Shown here piece after piece: positions 21,463 through 31,665 of a stretch of DNA of 64,000 nucleotides. This stretch comes from Pilatotrama ljubarskyi (lineage: Eukaryota; Basidiomycota; Agaricomycetes; Polyporales; Polyporaceae). Each line of letters opens with the position of its first letter. Position 1 is the first letter of the stretch. The DNA lies in NCBI GenBank assembly GCA_022385805.1, contig MU277697.1:1-64000 (forward strand), written 5' to 3'. The position numbers and the translations under genes were made by a program. The notes below the pieces were generated by a model. That model did not search any database, was not told where the DNA came from, and was given only the letters and a program-made list of their open reading frames with translations.

Positions 21463-24360
21463 ATGTCTGACCTAGGCCACCATGACAGCGGAGATAGAGG
21501 GCGCGGAGGAGGACGCGGAGGCGGACGCGGCGGGAAACGCGGCGGAGGACGCGGTCAGCATCGCGGACGCGCAAACGGCGGCAACTGGTTCAAAAACACC
21601 GGCAACGGCGGGCAGTGGCAAGGCAACTCTACTCCACTGGGTTCACTCGTTACGCAATCGGCTGAACAGAACGCACCCCCTGCTGGACCCCCCGTGAGTG
21701 CCGCCGAAGGCCATGGCAACCGAGCGCCGCAGAGGGGTAGTGGCATCCAGGAAAGAGGTGGCAGTGGACGAGGATGGCGCGTCGGAGGCCATCAGGGCGG
21801 ACGCGGGACTTACGACGCCATTGGATTTTTGCCCCCGCCCCCAGGACTGGCCATCCAGCCTTCAAACAACAACAGGTGGACAGCCACTCCGCCACGGGAT
21901 GTGCCCAACGACGTTCATGCACCCAGCGGATGGGTTGCGCGCGGGCGTGGTGGTCCTACTCAAGACGGGCGTGGAGGGCGTGGAGGAGGTCGGGGGACGT
22001 ACAGGGGACAAGGATGGCGAAACAACGGGCCGCAAGTCTCCGGCGAACGTACGCCATACGGCCATCCCTCCTCTTCCCCCTCGCCGAACCCAGCTGGTCG
22101 TACCTGGGTGGATTTCAGAGCTCGTGGCCGCGGCCGCGGCCTAGGAGACGAGATGACCGGACCAGGAGGACGTGGACGTGGAACACCTGGGGACTATGGC
22201 GGCCGGGGCCGCGGTCGTGGCGCAGGCGGAGAGGCCCGCGGTCGTGGCCACAACGCTTTCGGCGGAGGAGATCAAGACCGCGATCACCGCCCTGGCGGTC
22301 ACGCAGGCAGCTTCCAGCGTAGAATGCCTGCTTTCGAGGAGTTGCCTCCCTCGCGCCGCATCATGGAGGGTGTGCTGCTTCCCGCGCTCGAGGAACTGAC
22401 GCCGCCCGGCGATGTCCCGCTTCCGGACAAGCCGATTTCAATCTCAGGCTTCAGGTGCATCGGTTCGTACACCTGGCTCAAGGACCGCAACCCCACCATC
22501 GTCGTGCCAGGTCAGTGTACTCTTGTACTTTCAAGTCCGGCTACCTGTCCTGACTTTTGGGCTTTGCGAACAGGGTATGCGCGGGAATGGGGAGACCGCC
22601 TGCTCCCCATCCAAGTACCTTATGACAATACAATTCGTACGATCGACGAGAACCGATACCACATGGGCCGCATCGGTTCTGGGTCATCCCTTGTCCCCCT
22701 CTTTCGCGCCGTCGACGGCATGGCCAATAAGCGTGTCGGATTGGCCGCGCCCGGGGCCTCGGAGGAGGATGGCACCGCGAACGTCGTTGACGTGGATTGG
22801 GCAGACGTTGACTTCGTCACAGAGCGTAACAGCCTGAGGAAACTCATTCGGTGGATACGGGAGTCATGCTCTTCCCCGAGGTCACCGCCCGTGACGGTCG
22901 ATAGCGATGTTACTGTGGCAAAGGACGATGCAGCTGAACAGGACGACGCGACAGACGGGAGCGCGAAGGACGACGAAACCGCTACTACTACGGCGATCGA
23001 GGCAGAGTGGGACCCCCGCAAGGATTTCCGTATCGATCTCCACCTCTGCGGCGAGAAGACGGTGTTGATGGAGCGATGGGCTGCATTCGACCGTGAGCGC
23101 GTCGTCCCGCCGAAGGGCGGCTGCCGCGACAACTTCATCCGCGAAGCGACCGCCAACAATCAAGAGTGCGAGAACGGAGCGGGGCATTACCGCATTGTGC
23201 ACTATGTGAGTGGCGTCCGCTCCAGAGTCAAGCCGTGTGTTGTCTGGAGGGACTGACCAGTGAGTGCGAACGCCGCTGCGTAGGATCTGGATGGTCTGAA
23301 GATGATCGTACGCTGGGAGGTCGACGCGTCCATCCCGTTGTCGACCTCTCCCCTGTCAGCGAGCGCGTCTTCCGCTTCCGAGTACAGCTTGCCTGACCCT
23401 CCCCAGTCTGTTCCGGTGCCGCTCCCTGTGGACATTGAGCAGCTTGCGCGCTGGGAGGACTCCGATTCCGGTGGGGCCGAGGCCTGGGGCGTATCCATTC
23501 ACGTCGCTACTACCGAAATAGCAGGCGCAGACGCTGCGGTAAGTGCTCCCATCACCGTAGAGGAAGCACAACCGGAGACGAAGACGGCTCTCAAGACGGA
23601 TAGTACTCTGGCAAACTGGGGAAATTCCAAGGCAGAGCAAGCGGCTGCTTGGGATGCGCCGTCCTCCGACGCCAAACCTGCCTGTCCGACCGAGCAAACC
23701 CCCTCTGTGGGCACCATCAATCTGGAAGCCGCTATCGCAGTGTGGGATACCCCCACTGACGATCCCGTCGCTGCTGCCGCCGCATGGGGCGATCCCGACC
23801 CACGGCGCGCTAGCCAGCAGAACCGCTCGACCGACAACGGCGACACGGCGGCCTTGTGGGGCGTGACCTCCAACGACGACGCTGCTGCGTGGGGTGTTGG
23901 ACCTGTGGAGTCAGCCGGCGGAGCTGACACATTCGTACCGGCCACGGACTTAACGGTCGTCCGGGGCGGGACCCTGCTGGCTCAGTCGTCCGTCATCGAG
24001 CTCGCGACCCGCTCGGCGCAATACGTCGATCTCACGAAAATCGAGGACACGTTCTTCCAGCTCTTCCTCACGCAGACTCCGGCGAACCTCCTCGCCATCC
24101 ACACTCGCGGCCTATTCGACCGAGTCGAGCGGCAGGAACTGGACTCGCCGGAGTTCGTCAGAGTGCAGGAGGACCCCCTCGTGCAGCGCAGCCTCAAGCA
24201 GCTCGTCACCTTCCTGCGCGCGATCCAAGATATGCTCAAGAAGCAGGGCAATGTCGCGAAGCTGAGCTTGGTATGCGAGAAGGGGAAGCTGCGTGTGTAT
24301 AACCGCGTTGGTGACGAGGATCATCTGCTCGCCGCCGAATTCTCGCGCTTCGGGATCTGA
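21463..24360 (+). CDS. RGG-box protein with conserved core and WG-repeat tail (Argonaute-hook-like)
   Basis: Exons 21463-22510, 22574-23205 and 23284-24360 join in frame to about 918 residues. Roughly the first 285 residues are RGG/RG-rich (GRGGGRGGGRGGKRGGGRGQ and similar), typical of RNA-binding, arginine-methylated tails. A conserved fungal core follows, marked by ISGFRCIGSYTWLKDRNPTI, VDWADVDFVTERNSLRKL, FRIDLHLCGEKTVLMERWAA and GLKMIVRWEVDA. Residues about 615-765 carry eight spaced tryptophans in W-G/D/E contexts (AWGVS, NWGNS, AWDAP, VWDTP, AWGDP, LWGVT, AWGVG), resembling WG/GW Argonaute hooks. I recall similar fungal proteins being labelled geranylgeranyl pyrophosphate synthase. The only DDxxD here lies in an acidic linker, so that label looks wrong. 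Function is unknown; RNA silencing is inferred. Confidence 0.7.
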
Positions 24361-24878
24361 GCTGCACGACGGAACTTTCACACACGCCATAACTAGCTAC
24401 ACTTACCGCTTTGACGCATTCCCGAGCCTAGGCCTCTTCTTCGTATCCCCTGCCCGCGACCAGCACGACTTCTATGCCGTATCTTGATATAACGCAGATC
24501 CAGTTCGTATCTTCCGCCGCAACGTACGACGGTCTTGGTACCGTCCAACGTGCAGCGCTGTGACATAGCTAGCCATCCCGAGGTTGTTTCAACATTGACA
24601 CATACCGCGTCTTGACCGAGGGAGACGTATATATCGTACACGCCGCATATCCCGATTTCCTGACGGCGGTACCGAAGCCCGAGAGCAAGTGAACGATAAA
24701 TACTATACACAGAATTTACATGATATGTACAGTACAAGTACGCGCGAGGGGCCGGGTGGTGCTGGACAACTGGGCGAGACTGAGTGTAGTATACAAAGCT
24801 GATCATGATGATCCACCGATTCAAGACGATATAGTACAAATAAGAAAACCCCGGCCGTCTATCATGATACAGGAGGCC
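24361..24878. other. convergent 3' region between the RGG/WG and F-box genes
   Basis: About 520 bp between two stop codons that face each other. No gene is seen. It should contain both 3' untranslated regions. Confidence 0.5.
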
Positions 24879-26378
24879 CTACGTGAGCCTCAGCCTGTCC
24901 CCCAAAGTCTCAGCCAGCTGCTGCCCGTGTTCGAACAAAAATTCTGAACAGCCCACTATCGCCACGCTCTCCACCGTATCGCTCCTCCCCTCCTCCGCCG
25001 CCCAATCGGTGAGCCTCACACGCTCCTGCAGCGCCTGCACGAGAGCAACCCCAGAGACCCGCTGACAGTGCCATATCGCAAGCTTCGTCAGACTCGGCAG
25101 ACGGACCGCCCACGAACCGCGCGGGTCGTCCGCCTCCTTGAGGTTCGCGAGGCCGAACGCGAGCCATCTCTTGCGGTACGGGGCGAGCATGCCGACGACG
25201 CGGTCGGACATGTCCGAGCCGACGATGCGGAACTCGCGCAGGTGGTGGAGGCGGTCGAAGCACCAGCGGAAGTCCTTCGTGCGCATGTCCGCGTAGTCCA
25301 TGTGCAGCACTTGCAGGGGAGGGCGGCTCCGCTTGAGCAGAGCGCGCAGGCCCATCCCGGTCGCGTGGTCGCTCCAAGGCGACTGTGAGAAGTCGTGTGC
25401 CTCGTCGTCGCTCTCGCCCTCCTCCGGCGGATATTGTGCGGCGACGTATGGCTCGGTTCGAAGCTCAAAGTCGACGTTCGTGTGCTCGAGATAGAGTTCC
25501 TCGAGGGCCGGTGCGTAGAGATGTGACAGGAGGGCGCGCACGGAGCAGGTACTCCGGAGGAGCAAGATCCGAAGCTTCGGGAGGTGGACTGGGAAGAGGT
25601 GCCCAGCGATAATGGGCTCGCCTTCCTGTGGCCACCCGGCAAAGTGCAGAGTTTCGAGTAACGGGGTGCACCGGAGGAAGTTGAGCATCCTCACGACATC
25701 GGTCGTGACATCCAACGAGAACTCCGTGATGCACAAAGACGTGACCGGGATGGGCTTCATGACGGTGGCGAGCGGGAGAGCATACACCGCTAAGGTCAGG
25801 GACAGTTCCGGCGGTCCATCGGAGGGCTCCTGAACGCGGAACATGCTTGGGGGCGGCCGGTCGGCCGTGGGGTCAGAGTCCGCAATGAACCCGATCGCAC
25901 TAATGGCCGACACGCCCTTGACGAGGATGTTAAGCTCGTCGACGAGGCAATCTCGGCTGCGGTCAAACTCGTAATTCGAGAAATCGAACGCCTCTTCGTG
26001 TGCCCCGGAGATAGTGCACCTGCGTATACGCCGCATCTGCGAGAGGACCGGGGAGAGCAGGGGCAGGATCATGTCGATCGTCTGTGCCTCGACGCGTACA
26101 TCGAACGGCAGAGGGTCCGACTTGAAGATCCACCACGCCGCCTGGTCGTGCGAAATGGATATGGGGTGATGTTCGTAGAGATAGATGCGCTGCCAGATGC
26201 GAGGAGAGAGGTAAGTGACGTCTCGCCAGTAACGACATACTCGTCCGAGGAGCACAGGGGTGAGTTCGTCAGAAGGAGCATCAGAACACGAGACGAAGAT
26301 GTGGATGAGCAGCTCCGGTGGAAGGCGGCAGATGGGAGGAATCTGCAGTGCACGAGCCGGGGCCATCGCGGTCATCAT
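24879..26378 (-). CDS. F-box protein
   Basis: Single-exon gene of 499 residues. An F-box near residues 17-65 reads ICRLPPELLIHIFVSCSD, LTPVLLGRVCRYWRDVTYLS and PRIWQRIYLY, the form common in the expanded F-box families of mushrooms. The rest is leucine-rich without a clean repeat (for example LPKLRILLLRSTCS, LYAPALEELYLEHTNV and LQVLHMDYADMRTKDF), consistent with an irregular leucine-rich repeat fold that would select a substrate for an SCF ubiquitin ligase. The substrate is unknown. A second in-frame methionine follows immediately, so the start may be one of the first few codons. It is divergently oriented from RPS19. Confidence 0.85.
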   Translation of the reverse strand: MMTAMAPARALQIPPICRLPPELLIHIFVSCSDAPSDELTPVLLGRVCRYWRDVTYLSPRIWQRIYLYEHHPISISHDQAAWWIFKSDPLPFDVRVEAQTIDMILPLLSPVLSQMRRIRRCTISGAHEEAFDFSNYEFDRSRDCLVDELNILVKGVSAISAIGFIADSDPTADRPPPSMFRVQEPSDGPPELSLTLAVYALPLATVMKPIPVTSLCITEFSLDVTTDVVRMLNFLRCTPLLETLHFAGWPQEGEPIIAGHLFPVHLPKLRILLLRSTCSVRALLSHLYAPALEELYLEHTNVDFELRTEPYVAAQYPPEEGESDDEAHDFSQSPWSDHATGMGLRALLKRSRPPLQVLHMDYADMRTKDFRWCFDRLHHLREFRIVGSDMSDRVVGMLAPYRKRWLAFGLANLKEADDPRGSWAVRLPSLTKLAIWHCQRVSGVALVQALQERVRLTDWAAEEGRSDTVESVAIVGCSEFLFEHGQQLAETLGDRLRLT

Positions 26379-26815
26379 CGTCGTCGTCGTTGCCCACGAC
26401 GAAGTCGGAGGTAAGGCGCGCTTGCGGGGTTCCCTTAGCTAATATGGCAACTCACGGTACCAGACCGTCCTCAGTCGCCTAAACCGTCCGACTCGCACAC
26501 GCCGCTCACTCTCTCTGTCCTCGCAGGCGACACCGACCGCGACGAGGGTATCCGTTCATACAATCCTGAGAGAAGTGAAGCACGAAAACGCATGACATTG
26601 GACGGGGGACATGGCGGGAGGAGGCAAAGGGCGCCGACAACATCCCGTTATGGTATGCTGACTAAGCACAGAACTGCACAGAACTGGCTGCTGGCTTCGA
26701 ACTCAATTTTCCCGTTCCCGCCTTCACATACCACCGCCGCCGCCAACGACGCGCCCGCCGCACTTCCGCCCGTCCGCCTCAAGGTAACTCTCTCGTTTTT
26801 CCCTCGACTCTCAAA
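26379..26815. promoter_or_regulatory. shared divergent promoter of the F-box and RPS19 genes
   Basis: The 437-bp gap separates two start codons on opposite strands, so both promoters must lie here. A pyrimidine-rich run (CTCTCTCGTTTTTCCCTC, near 26788-26806) sits just before the RPS19 start, as is common for ribosomal protein genes. Confidence 0.5.
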
Positions 26816-27449
26816 ATGCCGGGCGTACGTGACATCAGGTGCGTCCACCCTGAAATTATGGCGGAAATCTGGAGACTGACCGGCTGGCGGGACGGGCTAC
26901 AGCGCGGAGGCCTTCATCTCTGCATATGCATCCCACCTCAAGCGTTCGGGCAAGCTCGAGGTGCCGACCTGGGTGGACATCGTCAAGACCGGCTCTTTCA
27001 AGGAGCTCGCGCCCTACGACCCTGACTGGTACTACGTCCGCGCAGGTCCGTATCCCTCTGTGGACCCGTACGCAAGTGCACCCTTGTCCTGACCTCTGTC
27101 TCCCGCCTCCTTCCTCCCCGCCCACGCGCACGAAACAGCTGCCATCGCAAGACACATCTACCTCCGGAAAGACGTCGGCGTCGGCGCGCTCACGAAGCTC
27201 CACGGCGGGCGCAACCGCCGCGGGAACCGCCCGTCGCACCACGCGGACTGCTCCGCGTCCGTGCAGCGCAAGATCTGCCAGTCGCTCGAGAAGATCGGCG
27301 TGCTCGAGCAGACCGAGAACGGCGGCCGCCGCATCAGCCAGGACGGCCAGCGCGACCTTGACCGCATCGCGACCGCGGTAGTCGAGGCGGCGCGCGAGGC
27401 CGAGGAGGACGAGGAGGAGGAGGAAGAGGAGGAGGAGGATGAGGAGTAG
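26816..27449 (+). CDS. RPS19: 40S ribosomal protein S19 (eS19)
   Basis: Small-subunit ribosomal protein needed for 18S rRNA maturation and 40S assembly. Exons 26816-26838, 26903-27045 and 27139-27449 join to 158 residues. The first exon codes for only MPGVRDI plus part of a codon. Conserved stretches are [64 protein letters not shown] and [17 protein letters not shown]. The usual family length is about 145, and the excess is an acidic tail after residue 141, nearly all Glu and Asp. That tail comes from a GAG/GAA codon run at 27402-27446. Confidence 0.97.
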
Positions 27450-28411
27450 ATGCTTCGCCACCCCCTGCCGCCCACGCTATAGGCTAGGTGATCGCGAGCG
27501 GTCCGTCTGCGGGCTCGGGCATGCCCTCCTTTCGTGTTGTATGATTCATCTTCCGCACTCTCCCCCCAGTTGCCCCCCACCCGCATGGCGACCGACACGA
27601 GTCACCACGACGTATGCTACATGCCGTCCAAAATCCTAGGCAGTACACTGTATCCCATCCATGGCATTTTTTCTTTGGTGCTATCATGAACGCGGTCTGT
27701 GATGATTTCTCCGCTCAAGCTGAGATCATCCTAAGCTTGAACAGTGCTCACGGAAGTCCAACATCTTCTCCCTGATCATCCGAAAATCCGTGACTGCCCG
27801 TAGTATGCATGTTGCCAGGGTGCCAGCCTCAGCCACGTCTACCCGGCGTTATTGGGAAAGGGCTTGAAGCCTGAATGTACTGCTGGTGAATGCGCCGTCC
27901 TGAAGCAAAGGGACCACCCGTAACACACATTCCGACGCAAGGGTTCTTCAAGACCATTAATTGCTCTCTCTAACCTATAAACCGAGCGGGGGACAGTCTA
28001 TCTCGATCGACGCAGCACAAGCGCATCACGCGCTGCGCTAGCACATCCCGACACCCAACGTCCAACACTCAACATCGCGCGCACAACGCGCCGTGTTTCA
28101 TCTCTATGTTGTATGCGACCCAGTCGTGACCGTGAAACGAGCGACAGCACCGCACTCCGCACCTCATACGCCGCCGCTTACAACGGCAGCGCGGGGCGCA
28201 GCGGGTGTAGAGTCCAGTCGTAAGCCGGATTTTGTCTACAGCGCCGGAGGAAAAGAACTTGCGTGCGGGTATGTGGTGTGTATGCGTAGGTGATAGGCGT
28301 AGCGGGGAAGGGGGACGTGCGCAGATCATGAGCGATGCTTGAGGAGGCACGGAGAGCGAGAGGGGCATGATACAAGACAGTGATCGGAACGCAGGCCGAC
28401 AGGAAAGCCGC
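27450..28411. other. convergent 3' region between RPS19 and FAD2
   Basis: About 960 bp between two facing stop codons, longer than needed for two 3' untranslated regions. A TATA-like CCTATAAACC occurs at about 27974 on the plus strand. A hairpin (TGTAGA with TCTACA) lies near 28205-28240. No gene is recognised. Confidence 0.4.
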
Positions 28412-30152
28412 CTACGCGTCCTTGTCGACGATCTCGATACCTGAGTCGCTCGCCGTGTTGTCGACGAATACAGGCTTCGTCGCCGCGAGTCCGTACGCGT
28501 TCTTGTAGAACACGATGTCGCCCTCGTCCTCGACGAACTTGCACTCCTTGAACACGCGGTACACCTCCGCCCAGCCACCGGGCCTGCCCTGCAGCGTGAT
28601 CCCATTCTGCGCGAGGCGCTTGCGTAGCGCATCCGTGGCCTCCCAGGCGTGGTAGTGCGGGATCTTGCTCGAGACGTGGTGTGCAACGTGCGTCTCGGAG
28701 ATGCCGTGCGTCGCGAACGCGCCGAGCCAGCCCATGAAGCTACCGAGGTCGCCAAGTAGGCTCCGGTCGAGAGTCGCGAGGGCACCGCGGGGGAACGTGA
28801 ACTCGGAGGCACGGTAATGGGGCAGGATGGGATCGGTGTGCTGCAGGAACGTGATCAAGACAAGCCAGTGGTTGACCCTAATATGGCGCCGTCAGCGAGA
28901 GTCATGCTAACGTCATGCAGCAGAAGACGTACCAGAGGTAGGGAACGAGATAGACGCGGAAAACCTCGAAGAATCCCCACTGAGAGATCGACATAACGAT
29001 AGCGGAGAGCCAGAGCATGATTCCGACATTCGAGATAATGATCTGGTTACGCTGGTCGGGACGGAACATAACGGCCGAAGGCGTGAAGTCTGAACAGGGT
29101 GCTCAGCGGCGCAATTCGCTTGGAAGCAACTTGGCTACTTACGGTTGGTGCCCTTGGGGTACCTCGGTTGGCCGGACGCGTTAAGGAGCAGGTAAGCAGG
29201 CCAGCCGCCGACCTGAAGTCGTCCATGATCAGTACGATCAACTCTATCCCAATAAGGCGCAGACACTTACGAGGTAACGGAGAGAACCGTAGATCGCGCC
29301 GATGGGTGAGTCGCCGAGAGCCTCCCAGAGCTCGCGCTTGACCTCCTCGGTGACGCTGGAGCCGGCAAGATCTTCCTTGGAGGGATCGAATGCCGGCAGA
29401 CCGAGCTCAGAACGGGTCTTGGGGACGAAGACCTGGTCTTGCGTCATGTGGCCAGTGGAAGCGTGGTGCTTCGCATGGGTGATGCGCCACGCGTGATAAG
29501 GTACACCAAGGCTACGCGTCGAATACCAGCGTATCCAAAGAGTTAAGGGAAAGGGGGCAGAAATTTCACATGTTAGGCACCATCGAATTTGCGGATAAGG
29601 AAGGTGGAAGCGCGGTGCGCGAGACTTACGCGGAGTGGAGGACCCATCCTACGGCGTTGTTGATCGTCTTGGACTCGGAGAATGCCTGGTGGCCGCACTC
29701 GTGGGCGATGACCCAGAGGCCGGTAGCGAAAAGGCCGACAAAGAAGGAGTACAGCGCCCAGAGAGCGAAGCGCGCGGCGGGGTAGAGGTACGCGTGCGGG
29801 AGGGCGATGTGCTCCGGGGTGAGGAGCGCGTCGAGGAAGTAGGTGGCCTTGTAGATGGCGCCGATGATCACAGCGTCCATAACACTGGCAGAAGAAAGAG
29901 GTCAGGAGGTCGCGAAGTGGCAGAAAACGCGGTATACACGTACACGTAGGACGCGGACCTGAGGGCGGACCGCTTGTGGCAGTGGGCACTTGATTGAGAC
30001 ACAATCTGGTCAGTACGGAGGCCTCGCCGAAGGGCAGAACAGAGGCAGACTCACGGGATGGCGGAAAGCAGGTCCTTGATGGTGAGGTCCGGGATCACGA
30101 CGGGCTTGAGCTCGACGGTGGTCCTGTCGGACTGCTGCGACATGGTCGACAT
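28412..30152 (-). CDS. FAD2: delta-12 fatty acid desaturase (oleate desaturase)
   Basis: Endoplasmic-reticulum membrane di-iron enzyme that converts oleate to linoleate. The reading begins at 30152 with MSTMSQQSDRTTVELKPVVI and runs through about seven exons. All three histidine boxes are intact: HECGHQAF (near 29690-29707), HAKHHASTGH (near 29460-29477) and HVAHHVSSKIPHYHAWEA (near 28640-28691). Hydrophobic membrane segments flank them, such as ALYSFFVGLFATGLWVIA. Family markers WRITHAKHH and the FLQHTDPILPHYR loop are present. The C-terminus ends SGIEIVDKDA with no ER-retrieval lysine motif. Introns are 50-65 nt except the one after the first histidine box, which is about 120 nt. A second in-frame ATG lies three codons downstream of the start. 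Confidence 0.93.
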
Positions 30153-31665
30153 TTTCGCCGGGCGGCGGCTTTCGAACGGGAGGAGAAAGAGAGCGGCAGG
30201 GGCAAAACACCAGACGTCTATGAGTGGCCTTGGCCGTCTAACGGATCTCTATGGCGGGGAAGGGGAGGGGGGAGGAAAGAGAGGCGGGGACAGCAAATGA
30301 AAGGGACGGGTTTTTATTGGGGGTGCGGTTAGGCGCGGAGTTTCCCGGACGCGGGGGGACAGTCGTTTGGCGGTCGTGATCTGCTTCGGTTGGGGGAAGG
30401 AAAGAGGCGCGCCATCGGACAGACAGCCATCTCATATCCCATTCCCACTCCCGCCTCTCTCGCGCTCGGACATGCTGCAGGACAGGTCCCAGCCCTTCTA
30501 GTCCGTCCCGTGCTCGTCCAAAGTCCCGTCGGGGGCTCGCATCCACGTAAAGCGGCCTCCAGCAATGCTTTGGGGGTGCATCTTGCGCAGATTTACAGCA
30601 CGGCGCTAACGGCAGCTTCCATGCAATCCTATCCTGCCTCTCGACGACATCGCTCGCATGCTGCCGCCGCGCGAAGACACAGGAGGGCCGGTAGCACCGC
30701 ACGTATCGCTCAACGAAGCTGCTAGCCTTGTACTATGTACTGCACTGCGCGCCTGCTGCTCCCCTCCGACCCGGTCGAGTGATGTCGCCGCGGCCAAGCC
30801 CCGGGCGCCCGGCCCAGATGTCGTATGTGGAGCGCGGGCCCCCGACTGACAGCGAACGGAACGCGCCGCTCGACCCCTACAGTGGATCCATCCCATCCTG
30901 TTCGCAATCAGCGCGATCGTCGACGTCCCTCTGTGTACGCGTGGCTGATTGTGTGTGCGTAGTGCGTCCCTTCAGTCCTCTCTACCGATCTACCTCGCAG
31001 TCCGCTTCTGTATCCGTGAGACTGAGGTGGACGGGTTCGTGGGCCCATGCAACTTGCGGAGATGGTATCAACATACAGGCTCCGTTTCGTACGGCGTATT
31101 GGCAAATGCATGCCTAGTTCAAATCGCACCATCCAACGGACACATGCGCTCCAAGTCAGCGCTGTACATGCCAGTCAAGACTCCGAGCTACTGCACTACG
31201 GCATACAGGGCTTGGCTTCCCTGCCAGTACACCGCGAGCTGGCCAGCTGATATGCCTAGCGCTCACTGAGCAGCATCTCCGTATCTTCGTTGCCGGTGTC
31301 GTTCCTAGCCGTTCGAGCATCATGTCATTGGTGTCTTTCACAGCTGTCCAGAGCAAGCAATATACGGTCAAGATCATGCGACGCGTATGAAGGACCCTGA
31401 ACGCGACCGAGATGATCAAGGGCATCCTCGCTACCGTACGTACGGTATTGAAAGCCTCCGAGTCCGGTCCGCAGACGCCCACAGACCCTTGGCCTTCTCA
31501 GATCTCAGACTCGAGCTCGGAAGACACAAAAGAAATGCATGTACAACAAGAGACGAGAAGGAGGCACAACTATACAATACTATATACCACAGCAACGTCG
31601 ACAGATAGATAAAACGTACGCGTGTCCAGTCCGTGTGTATGATATCTTACACCTCCAGCCTGCCG
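30153..31665. other. intergenic, FAD2 promoter side
   Basis: About 1.5 kb between the 5' end of the desaturase and the 3' end of the kinase-like gene, both on the minus strand. It should hold the FAD2 promoter. Several open frames occur, but none shows a conserved motif, and no repeat was detected. Confidence 0.4.

Noticed and set aside
22921..22960. DDxxD-like motif suggesting a prenyl synthase in the RGG/WG protein
   Set aside because: It falls in an acidic disordered linker (DDAAEQDDATDGS) with none of the surrounding prenyl-synthase helices; the recalled synthase label is probably an annotation error.
28205..28240. Minus-strand sequence ACAAAATCCGGCTTA resembling the conserved region V of bacterial-type RNase P RNA
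   Set aside because: No matching region I or P1 partner strand could be found at the expected distance, the 5' part would overlap FAD2 coding sequence, and fungal nuclear RNase P RNA does not normally carry this bacterial form.
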